Assembly: GCF_027706725.1 (NCBI RefSeq)
Contig: NZ_JAQFWQ010000013.1
Coordinates: 24,000 to 87,999, forward strand
Direction: 5' to 3'
DNA length: 64,000 nt
From: Nocardiopsis endophytica
GTDB lineage: Bacteria > Actinomycetota > Actinomycetes > Streptosporangiales > Streptosporangiaceae
The notes under the pieces are model-generated. The model had not been told where the DNA came from, did no database searches, and saw nothing but the letters and a program-made list of their open reading frames with translations. This document shows positions 24,090-32,867 of the stretch, in pieces (the stretch's first letter is position 1; each line of letters begins with the position of its first letter). The translations under genes were made by a program, and so were the position numbers.

Positions 24090-24440
24090 ATGCCCACGCG
24101 CAACCTGTCCACGCCCGAGCTGTTGGTGATCGCCTCGGTCATCACCGGCCAGCTCGACGAGCACTGGACCTCGCACCCTTCCTTCGCCGTCCAGGCCTGG
24201 GTGGAAATCGGCGGTCACCCCCAGATCAACCTGACCCTGCACCGCGACGGCACCACCGACGAGGATAGGGCCGCCTGGCTGGAGCACCTCGCTGAAGCCC
24301 TGGGCACCACCGTGCGGCACCCGTCCGGCCCCCACACCATCGCTTCCGTGCATCTGGACGACTGGCAGGGCACCGGAATCGCAGTCGATGCCGCCGCCCG
24401 CACCCGCGACCTCGAGAAGACCCTGCAGGAGGCGAGCTGA
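24090..24440 (+). CDS. Hypothetical protein
   Basis: 116 residues, starting 1 nt after the previous stop. Soluble, with WVEIGGHPQINLTLHRDG and DEDRAAWLEHLAEALGTTV. Similar small proteins of unknown function occur in Streptomyces integrative elements. The next gene begins immediately after its stop. Confidence 0.65.
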   Translation: MPTRNLSTPELLVIASVITGQLDEHWTSHPSFAVQAWVEIGGHPQINLTLHRDGTTDEDRAAWLEHLAEALGTTVRHPSGPHTIASVHLDDWQGTGIAVDAAARTRDLEKTLQEAS

Positions 24441-24986
24441 ATGCTGCGCACCGCGTCGCTCAAGCAGCGGATCCAGGCCCTGGAGGAAGAGCTGGCCCAC
24501 GAGCGCACGGCCCGCACGGCCGCCGAGAACACGGCGACCAGCCTGCGCTGCGAGCTGCGGCACACCGACCACAACCTGGACGCCGCCCGCAAGGAGATCG
24601 AATGGCTCAACAGCCAGGAGCGGGACTTTTCGCTGCAGCACGAGCGCCAGGCCCGCGCCGCGGCAGCGGCCCTCGAAGAGGCTTTCATCGCTGACTCCCC
24701 ACAGGCCGCCGCGGCCGCGGCCCAGCGGTCCCAGGCCCTGATGGCCCTGGACCCCAGGTGCTTCACCGACCCCCAGGTGTTCTGCGACCCGGACACCGAC
24801 AAGCCCAACGGCTTCGCCTACGGCGTTCTGACCGCCGACTGCTCCATCCAGCCCCTCCATTTCCGGTGCGACGCCAAGGCGTTCCTCACGCGGCGCCACG
24901 GTCTTACCTCGGCCGACGCCGACAAGCTGCTCCGCGAGCACGAGGAGGCCGCCCGCCGCCGGCACCCCTATGACGCTTCCTTCTGA
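24441..24986 (+). CDS. Coiled-coil hypothetical protein
   Basis: 181 residues starting directly after the preceding stop codon. The N-terminal 90 residues form a coiled coil (KQRIQALEEELAHERTARTA). The C-terminal part has DPDTDKPNGFAYGVLTADCS and is not recognised. Probably a structural or partner protein in the transfer operon. Confidence 0.65.
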   Translation: MLRTASLKQRIQALEEELAHERTARTAAENTATSLRCELRHTDHNLDAARKEIEWLNSQERDFSLQHERQARAAAAALEEAFIADSPQAAAAAAQRSQALMALDPRCFTDPQVFCDPDTDKPNGFAYGVLTADCSIQPLHFRCDAKAFLTRRHGLTSADADKLLREHEEAARRRHPYDASF

Positions 24987-25063
24987 ATCAGCGCCCGCAC
25001 ACACCGCCCTGACCTGATGCCCTGCCCGCGAGCAGGGCGTTCGCACTCCCAAGGAGAACAGCG

Positions 25064-25384
25064 ATGACCTCTGTCCCACCGCGCGCCCTGCCCACCACTC
25101 AGGACGACCTGCACAACATCGAGCGCACGGCCGCCGCCGCGGTGGACCACCCCCAGCGGATCATCTCGGCGGTTCTGGTGCCCACCGGTGTCTATCTGCG
25201 CATCCACTGCGACTACACCCACGTGGCCGTGGATGTCCTGAACGGGTGCGGCTACACCGCGACGCTGATCCGCACGGGCCACATCCTCGTCAGCGGCGTG
25301 GCCGACCGTGCCTGCCTCCTGGACGCCGAGATCAACCGGCTGGAGGCCGCCCGCCGCTCCCTGGATGAGATCACCCTGGCCTGA
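25064..25384 (+). CDS. Hypothetical protein
   Basis: 106 residues from ATG 25064 with AAGGAGAA upstream. Contains PTGVYLRIHCDYTHVAVDVL and GHILVSGVADRACLLDAEIN. Not recognised. A strong hairpin follows 26 bp after its stop. Confidence 0.6.
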   Translation: MTSVPPRALPTTQDDLHNIERTAAAAVDHPQRIISAVLVPTGVYLRIHCDYTHVAVDVLNGCGYTATLIRTGHILVSGVADRACLLDAEINRLEAARRSLDEITLA

Positions 25385-25409
25385 ACTCTCCTGGCCTCTC
25401 ACGCAGAAG

Positions 25410-25440
25410 GGCGCCCCGCCGCTGTGACCGGCGGGGCGCC
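25410..25440. terminator. GC-rich hairpin between operon genes
   Basis: Perfect 12-bp arms (GGCGCCCCGCCG and complement) with a 7-nt loop and no T-tract. It may attenuate transcription or protect the upstream mRNA. Confidence 0.5.
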
Positions 25441-25465
25441 TCGTGACACCTGAAAGGCGCCAACC

Positions 25466-26866
25466 ATGAACGATGGTCCCACCCACCGCCAGGAGGCGGC
25501 AACGCCCAAGCCGTCGCGCCGGGTGCGGCGCCTGGCCGCGGCCGCCGCCGACGCCCAGGCCCTCACCGGCGAGCAGCGCGCCCTGCTCACCCAGGCCGAG
25601 CGCGACCCGGCCGTGGTGGCCGCGGCCCGCCGCAGCGCCACCCGCGCCGCCCGCACCCGCGTGAACACCCGCGCCCGCCTGAGCAACACCGCCTACACCG
25701 CTCTGGCCGACCGGGCCGCCTCGGCCGGCACCGACCTGGCCTACGCCCTTCGCGCGCGCTCGGCCGAAGCCGCCCCCAGGGCGGTCACCGTCCTGTCCCG
25801 CGTGGGGCTGTGGGGGCCGGTGGCGATGCTGGCTATGAGCTTGCTGCTGTCCGGTGGCTCGGGCTACGGCATCGCGATGGTGGCCACCGTGGCCGGGGGC
25901 GCCGCGGCCACCGGCTTCATCGTCGAGCTGGGCGGATCGGTCATTTCCACGGCCACCATCACCACCATCGGCCTTGTGGCCCGCTACAGCGCCTCCGGGT
26001 ATGCGATCGCCACCCGCACTCGGGGCCGCAAGCTGCTGGTCGGAAGTCTGATCGTCGGTCCGTTGCTGATGAGCATCGTGCTGAACCTGCTCGGTCTGGC
26101 CTTCGGTTTCTCCATGGCCAGCGTGATCTCCGCGCTGTGCGCGGTCGGGGCGGCCGGCACCGCGCTGGCCGCCCACGCCATCACGGTCATGACCTCCGAG
26201 GCCCGCACCGAGCGCGCCGACCAGATCGGCGAGCAGGACGCCGCCGACCTGCTTCGGGTGGCCACCGACACCGCCGCCCTGGACCGGCTCGTCGAGCCCC
26301 CGACGCTGCCAGCCGAGGCGCTGGAGAACACCAGCCCCGCTCCTTCGGACGCCGAGCTGGTGGGCACCGCCCTGCTGGGCAGCCTCGCCGAGGGCGACCG
26401 CGAGCAGCTGGCGGGCCTCATCGCCGACGACGAGGCGCTGCTGGACAAGGTGATGGCCGCCATCGCCCGGGTGCCCGAGTCCCCGGCCGCGTGGGGTGGC
26501 GCCACTGGCGGAACTGGCCCCGATCAGGGCGAACAGCCTGCCGCGACCCCGGTCGCCGCCCCGGGTGGCGGAACCGGCCCTGTGCCCGCTGACCTGCACG
26601 AACACCCCGACAACACGGCGGATGAGCCTGCCGAGGGTGGCGGGACTGGCGGAACTGGCGCTGACCAGCAGACTCGTCCGCCGCACCTGCAGGCCCGCGC
26701 CGCGCAGGGCGCCTCCACCCGCCAGGCCGTCCTGGACTACATCCAGACCCACGGCCCCGGGGTGTCGACCAACCAGATCGCCGCCGACCTGGGCAAGGCC
26801 CGCTCGACGGTGCGCGAGCACCGCGACCGCCTCCACCAGGACGGCCACCAGGTCTACGACAACTGA
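25466..26866 (+). CDS. Membrane protein with C-terminal winged helix
   Basis: 466 residues from ATG 25466. A basic N-terminal region (about 100 residues) is followed by four hydrophobic helices (residues about 112-245; MLAMSLLLSGGSGYGIAMVA and LLVGSLIVGPLLMSIVLNLL among them). Then come an acidic stretch, a Gly/Pro-rich linker with GGTGPDQGE-type repeats, and a C-terminal helix-turn-helix (VSTNQIAADLGKARSTVREH). A membrane anchor joined to a DNA-binding domain is unusual. It could tether element DNA near the TraB pore, or be a membrane sensor. Family not recognised. Confidence 0.7.
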   Translation: MNDGPTHRQEAATPKPSRRVRRLAAAAADAQALTGEQRALLTQAERDPAVVAAARRSATRAARTRVNTRARLSNTAYTALADRAASAGTDLAYALRARSAEAAPRAVTVLSRVGLWGPVAMLAMSLLLSGGSGYGIAMVATVAGGAAATGFIVELGGSVISTATITTIGLVARYSASGYAIATRTRGRKLLVGSLIVGPLLMSIVLNLLGLAFGFSMASVISALCAVGAAGTALAAHAITVMTSEARTERADQIGEQDAADLLRVATDTAALDRLVEPPTLPAEALENTSPAPSDAELVGTALLGSLAEGDREQLAGLIADDEALLDKVMAAIARVPESPAAWGGATGGTGPDQGEQPAATPVAAPGGGTGPVPADLHEHPDNTADEPAEGGGTGGTGADQQTRPPHLQARAAQGASTRQAVLDYIQTHGPGVSTNQIAADLGKARSTVREHRDRLHQDGHQVYDN

Positions 26867-27182
26867 CAACACCCCTATCCGGGGTGCCTGCCGGTCAGCG
26901 GGCGCCCCGGCCGTGCTCCGAGGGCGAGCACACCGCCCCGGCCCCTGTGGTCGGGGCGGTGTCCCCGCCGCCCGGAGCGGCGTCGAGCAGGCGACGCGCG
27001 GCAACCCCGGATGGGGCTGCCCGCGAACCCGCCCGACCCGCTGTTCCCCACCCGCCCGCGCACCTCGCAGGAGGCCTATGGATCCGCCCTGACCACCACC
27101 GACCGGCCACCAACACCGCCGCCCCGACCCGCCACGGGCCGGGGCGGCCCCGTCCACCACCCCCAGAGCTGGAAGGAACCGC
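26867..27182. other. 316-bp gap with a hairpin
   Basis: No supported gene. It contains an 11-bp-arm hairpin at 26930-26962 (ACACCGCCCCG / CGGGGCGGTGT) that may end transcription of the membrane protein gene. An AGGAGG before an ATG at 27076 opens only a four-codon frame. Confidence 0.5.
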
Positions 27183-27518
27183 ATGACGACCATCACCGAG
27201 GCCCCCGTCCGCCGCCTGTACACCCGCCAGGCCGACACCTGGATCACCTCCTGGCCCAAGCGTGACGAGTTCGCCACCTGCCCCGAGTGCACGAGCTTCC
27301 GGAACCTCCGGCTGCACTGGGTCCAGGGCGAGGAGGACCGTTCGCTGATCTCCTGCGGGTGCGGCGCCACCTGGCACGACCCCAACTGGGCGACCCCCGC
27401 CTCGATGGCGCTCGTGCTCGCCAACTGCGGGGCGGGCCACGACGAGCCCGGCCTGCCGGAGGACGTGCCGGACCCTGTGCGGGCGCTGGTCGAAGTCCAG
27501 CCCCGCCGGCGGCGGTGA
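27183..27518 (+). CDS. Putative zinc-binding protein
   Basis: 111 residues from ATG 27183. Cysteine pairs CPECTSF and CGCGATWHD look like a zinc ribbon. The C-terminus is basic (VEVQPRRRR). It overlaps the next gene by GTGA. Together with the two genes that follow it forms a coupled trio of small Cys-rich proteins, common in Streptomyces integrative elements. Confidence 0.65.
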   Translation: MTTITEAPVRRLYTRQADTWITSWPKRDEFATCPECTSFRNLRLHWVQGEEDRSLISCGCGATWHDPNWATPASMALVLANCGAGHDEPGLPEDVPDPVRALVEVQPRRRR

Positions 27519-27877
27519 TCCCGGCCTACCGGTGGGGCTTCGCCCCGCCGGAGCTGGCCACCCGGGCCCAACTGCGCGCCGAGGGCCTGCGCCCCGGCGG
27601 TCAGGACCCCGTCGCCGAACTTCTCTGGCGCTCGCGACGTGCCCGCGGCGGCTACCGCCGCGCCTGGCTCTACGACCGGACCCGCGCCGCAGCGGTGCGG
27701 CCGATGACCCCCGCCCGCGAGCGGGCGCTGGCCCGCGCGCTTCTGGCCCGCCACACCTGCAAAGTCTGCAGGTGGGTGTTCGAGTACTGCCTGCCCACCA
27801 GCACCGGCGGGTTGTGCCCGCCGTGCGACGCCGACGAGACCGCCCGCGTGCTCACCGCCGAGGGGTGGGCGGCATGA
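27515..27877 (+). CDS. RRQRL-motif-type zinc-binding protein
   Basis: 120 residues from GTG 27515, overlapping the preceding stop. It matches the AICE-associated RRQRL motif zinc-binding family: YRWGFAPPELATRAQLRAEG carries the motif in altered form (TRAQLRA). GLRPGGQDPVAELLWRSRR follows, and a C-terminal CKVC, then CPPC, probably binds zinc. Role unknown. Coupled to the next gene by ATGA. Confidence 0.7.
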   Translation: MIPAYRWGFAPPELATRAQLRAEGLRPGGQDPVAELLWRSRRARGGYRRAWLYDRTRAAAVRPMTPARERALARALLARHTCKVCRWVFEYCLPTSTGGLCPPCDADETARVLTAEGWAA

Positions 27878-28068
27878 CCACGCGCTGCACCCCGGGCATT
27901 GAACGCGCCGGCGGCTTCACCGAACGCGGCGAGGAGTCCTACTTCGCCCGCCTGGTCTGCGCCTGCGGCGCCACCGGCGAGTGGCGCGTGGGCTACTACG
28001 GGGCCGACGAGGACCTGCGCCGCCACAAGCGCTCGCGTTCCTGCCCCGAGCCCCAGCCCCTCTTCTGA
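27874..28068 (+). CDS. Small Cys-containing protein
   Basis: 64 residues, coupled by ATGA to the gene before. Contains LVCACGATGEWRVGYYG and a basic C-terminus (LRRHKRSRSCPEP), again suggestive of metal and nucleic acid binding. Not recognised further. Confidence 0.6.
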   Translation: MTTRCTPGIERAGGFTERGEESYFARLVCACGATGEWRVGYYGADEDLRRHKRSRSCPEPQPLF

Positions 28069-28142
28069 ACTGCGCGCCTTCGCGCTCACCCCGCCGGGCT
28101 TCAACGACCCGGCCATCGCTTCGTCCAGAAGGAGACGACGTC

Positions 28143-28331
28143 ATGATCCGTGGATTCTTCGCCCGGCTCATCCCCATCGTCATCGCCGCGGTCCTGCTGC
28201 TGTGGCTGTTCCGCGCCCCGGAGTCCGTGGCGGGCGTGCTCGTCGCCGCTGTCGGCGTCGTGACCGAGGGCGCCGACGCCCTCGGCCGGTTCGCCAGCGC
28301 GCTCACCCCGGCTCTCGAGGGCCTGCTCTGA
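28143..28331 (+). CDS. Small membrane protein, 62 aa
   Basis: ATG 28143 follows AAGGAG. One membrane helix (LIPIVIAAVLLLWLFRAP) and a second amphipathic stretch (VLVAAVGVVTEGADALGRFA). Candidate Spd-type accessory protein. Confidence 0.6.
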   Translation: MIRGFFARLIPIVIAAVLLLWLFRAPESVAGVLVAAVGVVTEGADALGRFASALTPALEGLL

Positions 28332-28404
28332 CCCCTCTGCGACTACTCCGGATCCGGCCCGGCGCCCCGTCCTGGCGTCCGGGCCTCTTCACACGGAGGT
28401 GCAC

Positions 28405-30165
28405 ATGGACACCGAGATCGTGCCCGAGGCGCCGCCTGGGCCTCCGGGAACCGACACCACGCCCGCTCCGCCTGCCGTTCCTGGGGCCGCCGCGACTCCG
28501 GCCGCTACCGAGTTCGCCGATCCTCCCCCGCTCCCGCCGCTTCTGGAGATCGGAGCGTCCAACGCCGCCACCATCGGGGCGGGCGCCTGGGCGGTGGGCG
28601 GTCCGGCGGGTCTGGCGGTCGCCGTGGGAGCCGCCGGGGCCGGGACCGCCGCGTACCTGGCTCGGCGGCGGCGTGCTGCGAAGGCCGCCGCAGCCCAGCA
28701 GGGCGGCCAGGCGGCCGCGGGCAAGGGAGTCCTGCACCGTGCCCGTGGCGGGTCAGGCTCGCTCGGCGGGCGCGGTGCAGGCCGCGGCGCCGGTGGGCTT
28801 CTGGGGGCCCGGAGTGGCCGGGGCGGCTCGAAAGCGGCCGGGACGCTCGGCCGCGCGGGAGGCCGGGGCGGGCTGTCCGGTTCCCGCGCCGCGGGGGCGG
28901 GCTCTGGTCCCGGCGGCCATGGCGCCCGGACCGGAGGTGGTGCTGGTGGGCGTTCGCCGGGCGCCCACCGAAGGCCGGGGGCCCGCGCGGGACTGCTCGG
29001 CGGGCTTGGCCGGGGCGGCTCGGGTTCCCGAGCGGGCGGCGGTACCGGATCGGCCGGCGGACGTGGCGGGCTGTTGTCCGGCACGGGTTCGCGGGCCGGG
29101 CGCGGCCGCACAGCAGGCGGCCCCGGCGCCAGGTCCGGGAAAGGCTTGTTCGGGAGGGCAGGCAGCCGTGGCGGAGCATCCGGACGCGGCGGGGCCTTCG
29201 GCGGGCAACGAGGAGGCCTTGGGCTCCGCGGTTCCGGCGGCTCTCGCGGACCGGGCGCCGCGGGCAAGGGGCCCGGACGCCTGCTGGGGCCAGGGACGGG
29301 CTCGGGCCGGTTCACCTCCGGCAAGGGCCGCTTCACCAAGTTCCGCCCGCGCGGCTTCTCCGGCGGACGGGTGGGCCGGGCGCTCGGCCGCACCGCCGGG
29401 CGCACCTGGCGCTCGCGTCCCGTCGCGGCGGCCCGCCGAGGCGCGCGTCGCGCCTGGAACCTGACCCGCCCACGCCGCCAGCGCATCGCCAACTACATGC
29501 GCAAGCGCGTGTGGGCGATGCAGGCCCGCGCCTGGGGCTACCGGGCCAAGTCCTGGCTGGCCCGGCTCTGGGAACGCTGGACAGGTCGGGTGAGCGACGA
29601 CGCGCGCTACGGCAACGTCCGCGGCGCGCAGCTGGCCCTGGCCGCCGCCGCGGTCGCCGGGTTCGGGGCCCGGCCCCGCCGCTCCGAGCCGCGCGTGCTC
29701 ACCGGGCGCGTCATCGGCACCAACGCCCCGTCCCCACAGGACGGGCCCATCGCCGCCATCGGCCGAGGGCTGATGGCCATCACCGTAGGAACACCCACCG
29801 AGGAGGAATCCGTGGCAGCACCCGTCCAGCGCGTCAGAGACGCGGCCGAGGAGCTCAAGAGCGCTCTGTCCGACTTCGGGGGCATGGGGATGCTCGACTA
29901 CGAGCGGGGGCTCAAGGAGCTTCCGGAGCTTTTCGAGCAGCTTGCCCAGGGCCTGGACAACATGGCCAATCGGGCTGAGGACGAGGAGCCCGTCGACGCC
30001 TCCGTATTGAACTTCTTCAGCGTGATCTCGCAGGCCAGCCGCGGTGCGTCCGGGGTGGCCTCGGAGATGCCCGGCCTGTTCCGGGCCGCCCACGAGACCG
30101 AGCTCGAGCGGCTGGAGAACCCGCGCCCCAACGAGGAGAAGTGGGACGTGACCCAGCAGGACTAG
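28405..30165 (+). CDS. Large Gly/Arg-rich membrane-associated protein
   Basis: 586 residues from ATG 28405 with CGGAGG upstream. Order: Pro-rich N-terminus; a hydrophobic segment at about 50-90 (IGAGAWAVGGPAGLAVAVGA); about 230 residues of Gly/Arg/Ser/Ala low-complexity sequence (about 95-325); a very basic region (RRGARRAWNLTRPRRQRIAN); an Ala-rich hydrophobic stretch; and a helical acidic C-terminal 120 residues. The basic disordered region could bind DNA or RNA. It directly precedes traB, so a role in transfer or intramycelial spread is likely. Confidence 0.65.
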   Translation: MDTEIVPEAPPGPPGTDTTPAPPAVPGAAATPAATEFADPPPLPPLLEIGASNAATIGAGAWAVGGPAGLAVAVGAAGAGTAAYLARRRRAAKAAAAQQGGQAAAGKGVLHRARGGSGSLGGRGAGRGAGGLLGARSGRGGSKAAGTLGRAGGRGGLSGSRAAGAGSGPGGHGARTGGGAGGRSPGAHRRPGARAGLLGGLGRGGSGSRAGGGTGSAGGRGGLLSGTGSRAGRGRTAGGPGARSGKGLFGRAGSRGGASGRGGAFGGQRGGLGLRGSGGSRGPGAAGKGPGRLLGPGTGSGRFTSGKGRFTKFRPRGFSGGRVGRALGRTAGRTWRSRPVAAARRGARRAWNLTRPRRQRIANYMRKRVWAMQARAWGYRAKSWLARLWERWTGRVSDDARYGNVRGAQLALAAAAVAGFGARPRRSEPRVLTGRVIGTNAPSPQDGPIAAIGRGLMAITVGTPTEEESVAAPVQRVRDAAEELKSALSDFGGMGMLDYERGLKELPELFEQLAQGLDNMANRAEDEEPVDASVLNFFSVISQASRGASGVASEMPGLFRAAHETELERLENPRPNEEKWDVTQQD

Positions 30166-30243
30166 CACCCCGGTTTCAGCGGGGCGGGGTCCGACCCCGC
30201 CCCGCTCCTTCATGCCGGGTGTCGGCACGACCAGGAGGAGAGC

Positions 30244-32418
30244 GTGGCAGAGCAGCCCCAGAAGAGCGGCAAGAAGAAGTCAGTGAAAAAGGGCCGGGTC
30301 AACTGGTCGCACGAGCAGGGGCCGCTGCTCGGCGCGGCCAACGCCGCCTCGGCGGCCATGGCGACCGCGGCGGTCGGCTCGCTGCCCGAGGTGGGCATGG
30401 ACTGGTGGGTCCCGGCCGTGGCCGGGGCCGTGGGCGCCGCCGCCTCGGTGGCCCGCGCCGGGGAGCGCCCCCTGGTCTCCCGGCTGTTCCGGGGAGCGCG
30501 GTGGGCCGGGTTCGCCGGATGGAGCGCCTACGCACTGGCCAACGGCGGCCCCTGGGACGTGTCGACCCTGTCGGCGCTGGGGCTGGGGACCGTGGCGGCC
30601 GGAGTGATGCAGCCGGTCACCCGCTCCTTCGAGATCGCCGCCGAGGACCGCGCGAGCAAGGAGGGCGAGATCAAGCGGCGGGCCGGGATCGCCGGTGAGT
30701 GGGAGGCCCGCATCAACCGCATCTGCAACATCAACAAGCCCGGGGTGCAGGTGACCGACCTGGTCGAATGGGAGGTTCCCGACCCCCACAACCCCGGTGG
30801 CACACGCAAGACCGGCATGAGCATCGTGGTCGAGCTCCCGGCCGGGTCGTCGAGCTGGCGCACCATCGCGCAGAAGGCCGAGGCGCTGGCCGCCGATGCC
30901 GACCTTCCCGACGGGTGCGGCATCGAGGTCGCCTCCCACGGGTCCCGCCGCCGGGTCCTGCTACTGGCCTCCACCGTCGACGCTCTGGCCGAGGACATCC
31001 CCGCCGGGGACGACTACAGCCCTCTGTCGATCTACGACGACCTGCCCACGTGCATGCACCGCGACGGCTCCTACGGCGGTGTGAACTTCAAGTGGCAAGC
31101 CTCGGTGTTGATCGGCGCCACCGGGTCGGGCAAGTCCGCCCACCTGTCGCTGATCATGCGCCAGCTCCTGCGGTGCCGCGACGTCCTGGTCGTCGGGATC
31201 GACTTCAACGGAGGAAAAGCCTTCAAGCCCTTCCTCCGCCCGTGGCTGGAGGGCAGGGCCTCCCGGCCGGCCATCGACTGGGTGGCCACCGACCCGGCCG
31301 AGGCCAAGCTGATGCTCGACTTCCTCATCGACGCGATCCCCGCCCGCTCGTCGGGCTACGCGGACCTGATGGCCCAGGCCAACGACGACAAGGTCCCCGC
31401 CAGCCCGTCCGTGCCGCACATCCAGGTCATCACCGACGAGGCCGCCGACCTGCCCCGCGAGGTCAAGTCGCGGCTCGTCGAGCTGTCCAACCGTTCCCGC
31501 GGGGTCTCCATCCGCCAACTGACCTGCGCGCTGCGGGCGGTGTCGGCGGGCGGGGACCAGCTGCCCAAGGAGCTGATCGCCCAGGCCGCCGTGCGCATCG
31601 CCATGAAGGTGAACGAGGACGGGGAGTTGCAGCGGCTCTACGGCTACTCCAAGGGCCTGCCCAAGGCCGACGAGATGCCCGCCGCCGGGTACGGGCTGCT
31701 GCAGCCCGACCCGGCCCAGCTGCCCCGGATCATGAAGGGCCTGCTGGTCAAGCCGGACGACTCCTATCAGGCGGCACTGGCCACCGACGACCGGCGCCCC
31801 CTGCTGGACGAGATCACCGTGAACGTCAACCGGCAGGTCTACGAGCAGCGGTGGCAGCGCGCCAAGGACAAGGGCTGGCTCGGGGTCTCCGAGGTCCCGG
31901 CCATTCGATCGGCCCCCGCTCCCGTCCAGTCGGCCGAGGACGGCGGGACAACCGTGGTCATGGAGCGCGAACGCGTCGACTTGGACTCCCTGGACCTCAA
32001 GGGCGCGGCCGAGCAGGCCCGCGCCAAGCGCGAAGAACTCGAGCAGCGCAACCGCGCCCGACGCGGTGAGCCGGAGAAGGACGAGTTCGACGCCATCATC
32101 GCCGCCTCCTTCGACGCCGACCCCGACCCGCTGCCCGCCGAGGACCACGAGGAGGTGCCCGCGCTACTGAAGACGGCGCTGCGGTTGTGCGGGGAGGGCG
32201 ACCGTGTCCACTACAGCGCCGTGGCCGACGAAGTCGGCCTGGAGGCCGAGGAGGTGCGGCGGCTGCTGCGGCTCATCCATGTCGAGCCCGGCGACAACTC
32301 CTTCCGGTGGAACGGCACCAAGGCGCGCGGCTACTTCCGGGACCAGCTGGAGGAGGCCGTCGCCAAGATCCGCCGCGGAGAGCTGGACGTCCCGCCCGAA
32401 CTCCGCGACGCACTGTAA
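30244..32418 (+). CDS. traB: TraB-type FtsK/SpoIIIE DNA translocase
   Basis: 724 residues from GTG 30244 (GGAGGAG upstream). Two or three N-terminal membrane helices precede an FtsK-like motor with Walker A GATGSGKS at residues 291-298 and Walker B HIQVITDEAADL. The C-terminal 70 residues form a winged helix (VHYSAVADEVGLEAEEVRRL), the domain by which TraB recognises its clt repeats. TraB proteins assemble as hexameric pores and move double-stranded DNA between hyphae. A dense palindrome array starts 24 bp after the stop and is the candidate recognition site. Confidence 0.88.
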   Translation: MAEQPQKSGKKKSVKKGRVNWSHEQGPLLGAANAASAAMATAAVGSLPEVGMDWWVPAVAGAVGAAASVARAGERPLVSRLFRGARWAGFAGWSAYALANGGPWDVSTLSALGLGTVAAGVMQPVTRSFEIAAEDRASKEGEIKRRAGIAGEWEARINRICNINKPGVQVTDLVEWEVPDPHNPGGTRKTGMSIVVELPAGSSSWRTIAQKAEALAADADLPDGCGIEVASHGSRRRVLLLASTVDALAEDIPAGDDYSPLSIYDDLPTCMHRDGSYGGVNFKWQASVLIGATGSGKSAHLSLIMRQLLRCRDVLVVGIDFNGGKAFKPFLRPWLEGRASRPAIDWVATDPAEAKLMLDFLIDAIPARSSGYADLMAQANDDKVPASPSVPHIQVITDEAADLPREVKSRLVELSNRSRGVSIRQLTCALRAVSAGGDQLPKELIAQAAVRIAMKVNEDGELQRLYGYSKGLPKADEMPAAGYGLLQPDPAQLPRIMKGLLVKPDDSYQAALATDDRRPLLDEITVNVNRQVYEQRWQRAKDKGWLGVSEVPAIRSAPAPVQSAEDGGTTVVMERERVDLDSLDLKGAAEQARAKREELEQRNRARRGEPEKDEFDAIIAASFDADPDPLPAEDHEEVPALLKTALRLCGEGDRVHYSAVADEVGLEAEEVRRLLRLIHVEPGDNSFRWNGTKARGYFRDQLEEAVAKIRRGELDVPPELRDAL

Positions 32419-32441
32419 CCAAACGGCCGGAACGAGACCCC

Positions 32442-32628
32442 GTTCCGCCCCCGGAACGAGCACTGTTCCGGGGGCGGAACGCGTTCCGGGGCGGAACAAC
32501 CTGTGTTCCACCTTCTGACCTGCCGCGTTCCGGCGGAACGCGCTCCCCTCGTTCCACCGGACCCCCAGCGGGAGCCCCGTGGGGGCGGGCTGACCGCACT
32601 ATGCGTGGCGCTCCTGTTCCGCCGGAAC
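32442..32628. repeat. Array of GTTCC/GGAAC palindromes, candidate clt
   Basis: Five perfect inverted repeats with GTTCC and GGAAC arms lie at 32442-32457, 32465-32480, 32483-32497, 32527-32539 and 32616-32628, with spacers of 6, 6, 5, 3 and 3 bp. Extra half sites lie at 32505 and 32551. A direct repeat CCGGAACGAG occurs at 32427 and 32451. This non-coding stretch follows traB directly. In Streptomyces plasmids the TraB-binding clt locus is a repeat cluster, so this is the prime candidate; a regulator operator array is the alternative. Confidence 0.7.
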
Positions 32629-32653
32629 ACCCCCCGCTCGCTGACCACACACC

Positions 32654-32857
32654 GTGACCGAAGGACCTGTCATCGCCCCCGAGACCATGCGCCTTCTCGG
32701 CTCGGGCGGGGTGGCCCTGGCGTTCCTGCTAGCGGCCGCCGCGGCCGACTACCGAGCCACAGACCCCGAGACCGACGCCTACTCCGGACCCGCCCCATTG
32801 GTGGGCGGGCTGGCCGGGATCGCCGCCGCCATGGCCCTGATCGCCCTACTCGACTGA
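32654..32857 (+). CDS. Small membrane protein
   Basis: 67 residues from GTG 32654. Two hydrophobic segments (GSGGVALAFLLAAAAADY and VGGLAGIAAAMALIALLD) joined by a polar loop. No clear ribosome binding site. Lies after the palindrome array. Confidence 0.55.
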   Translation: MTEGPVIAPETMRLLGSGGVALAFLLAAAAADYRATDPETDAYSGPAPLVGGLAGIAAAMALIALLD

Positions 32858-32867
32858 AAGAGGACCC

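Noticed and set aside
27076..27090. Four-codon frame after a perfect AGGAGG
   Set aside because: Too short to call; no structured leader or attenuator pairing is evident around it.
24968..27754. 928-residue minus-strand frame
   Set aside because: Antisense to several small genes and the membrane/winged-helix protein; His/Gly/Arg composition typical of a shadow.
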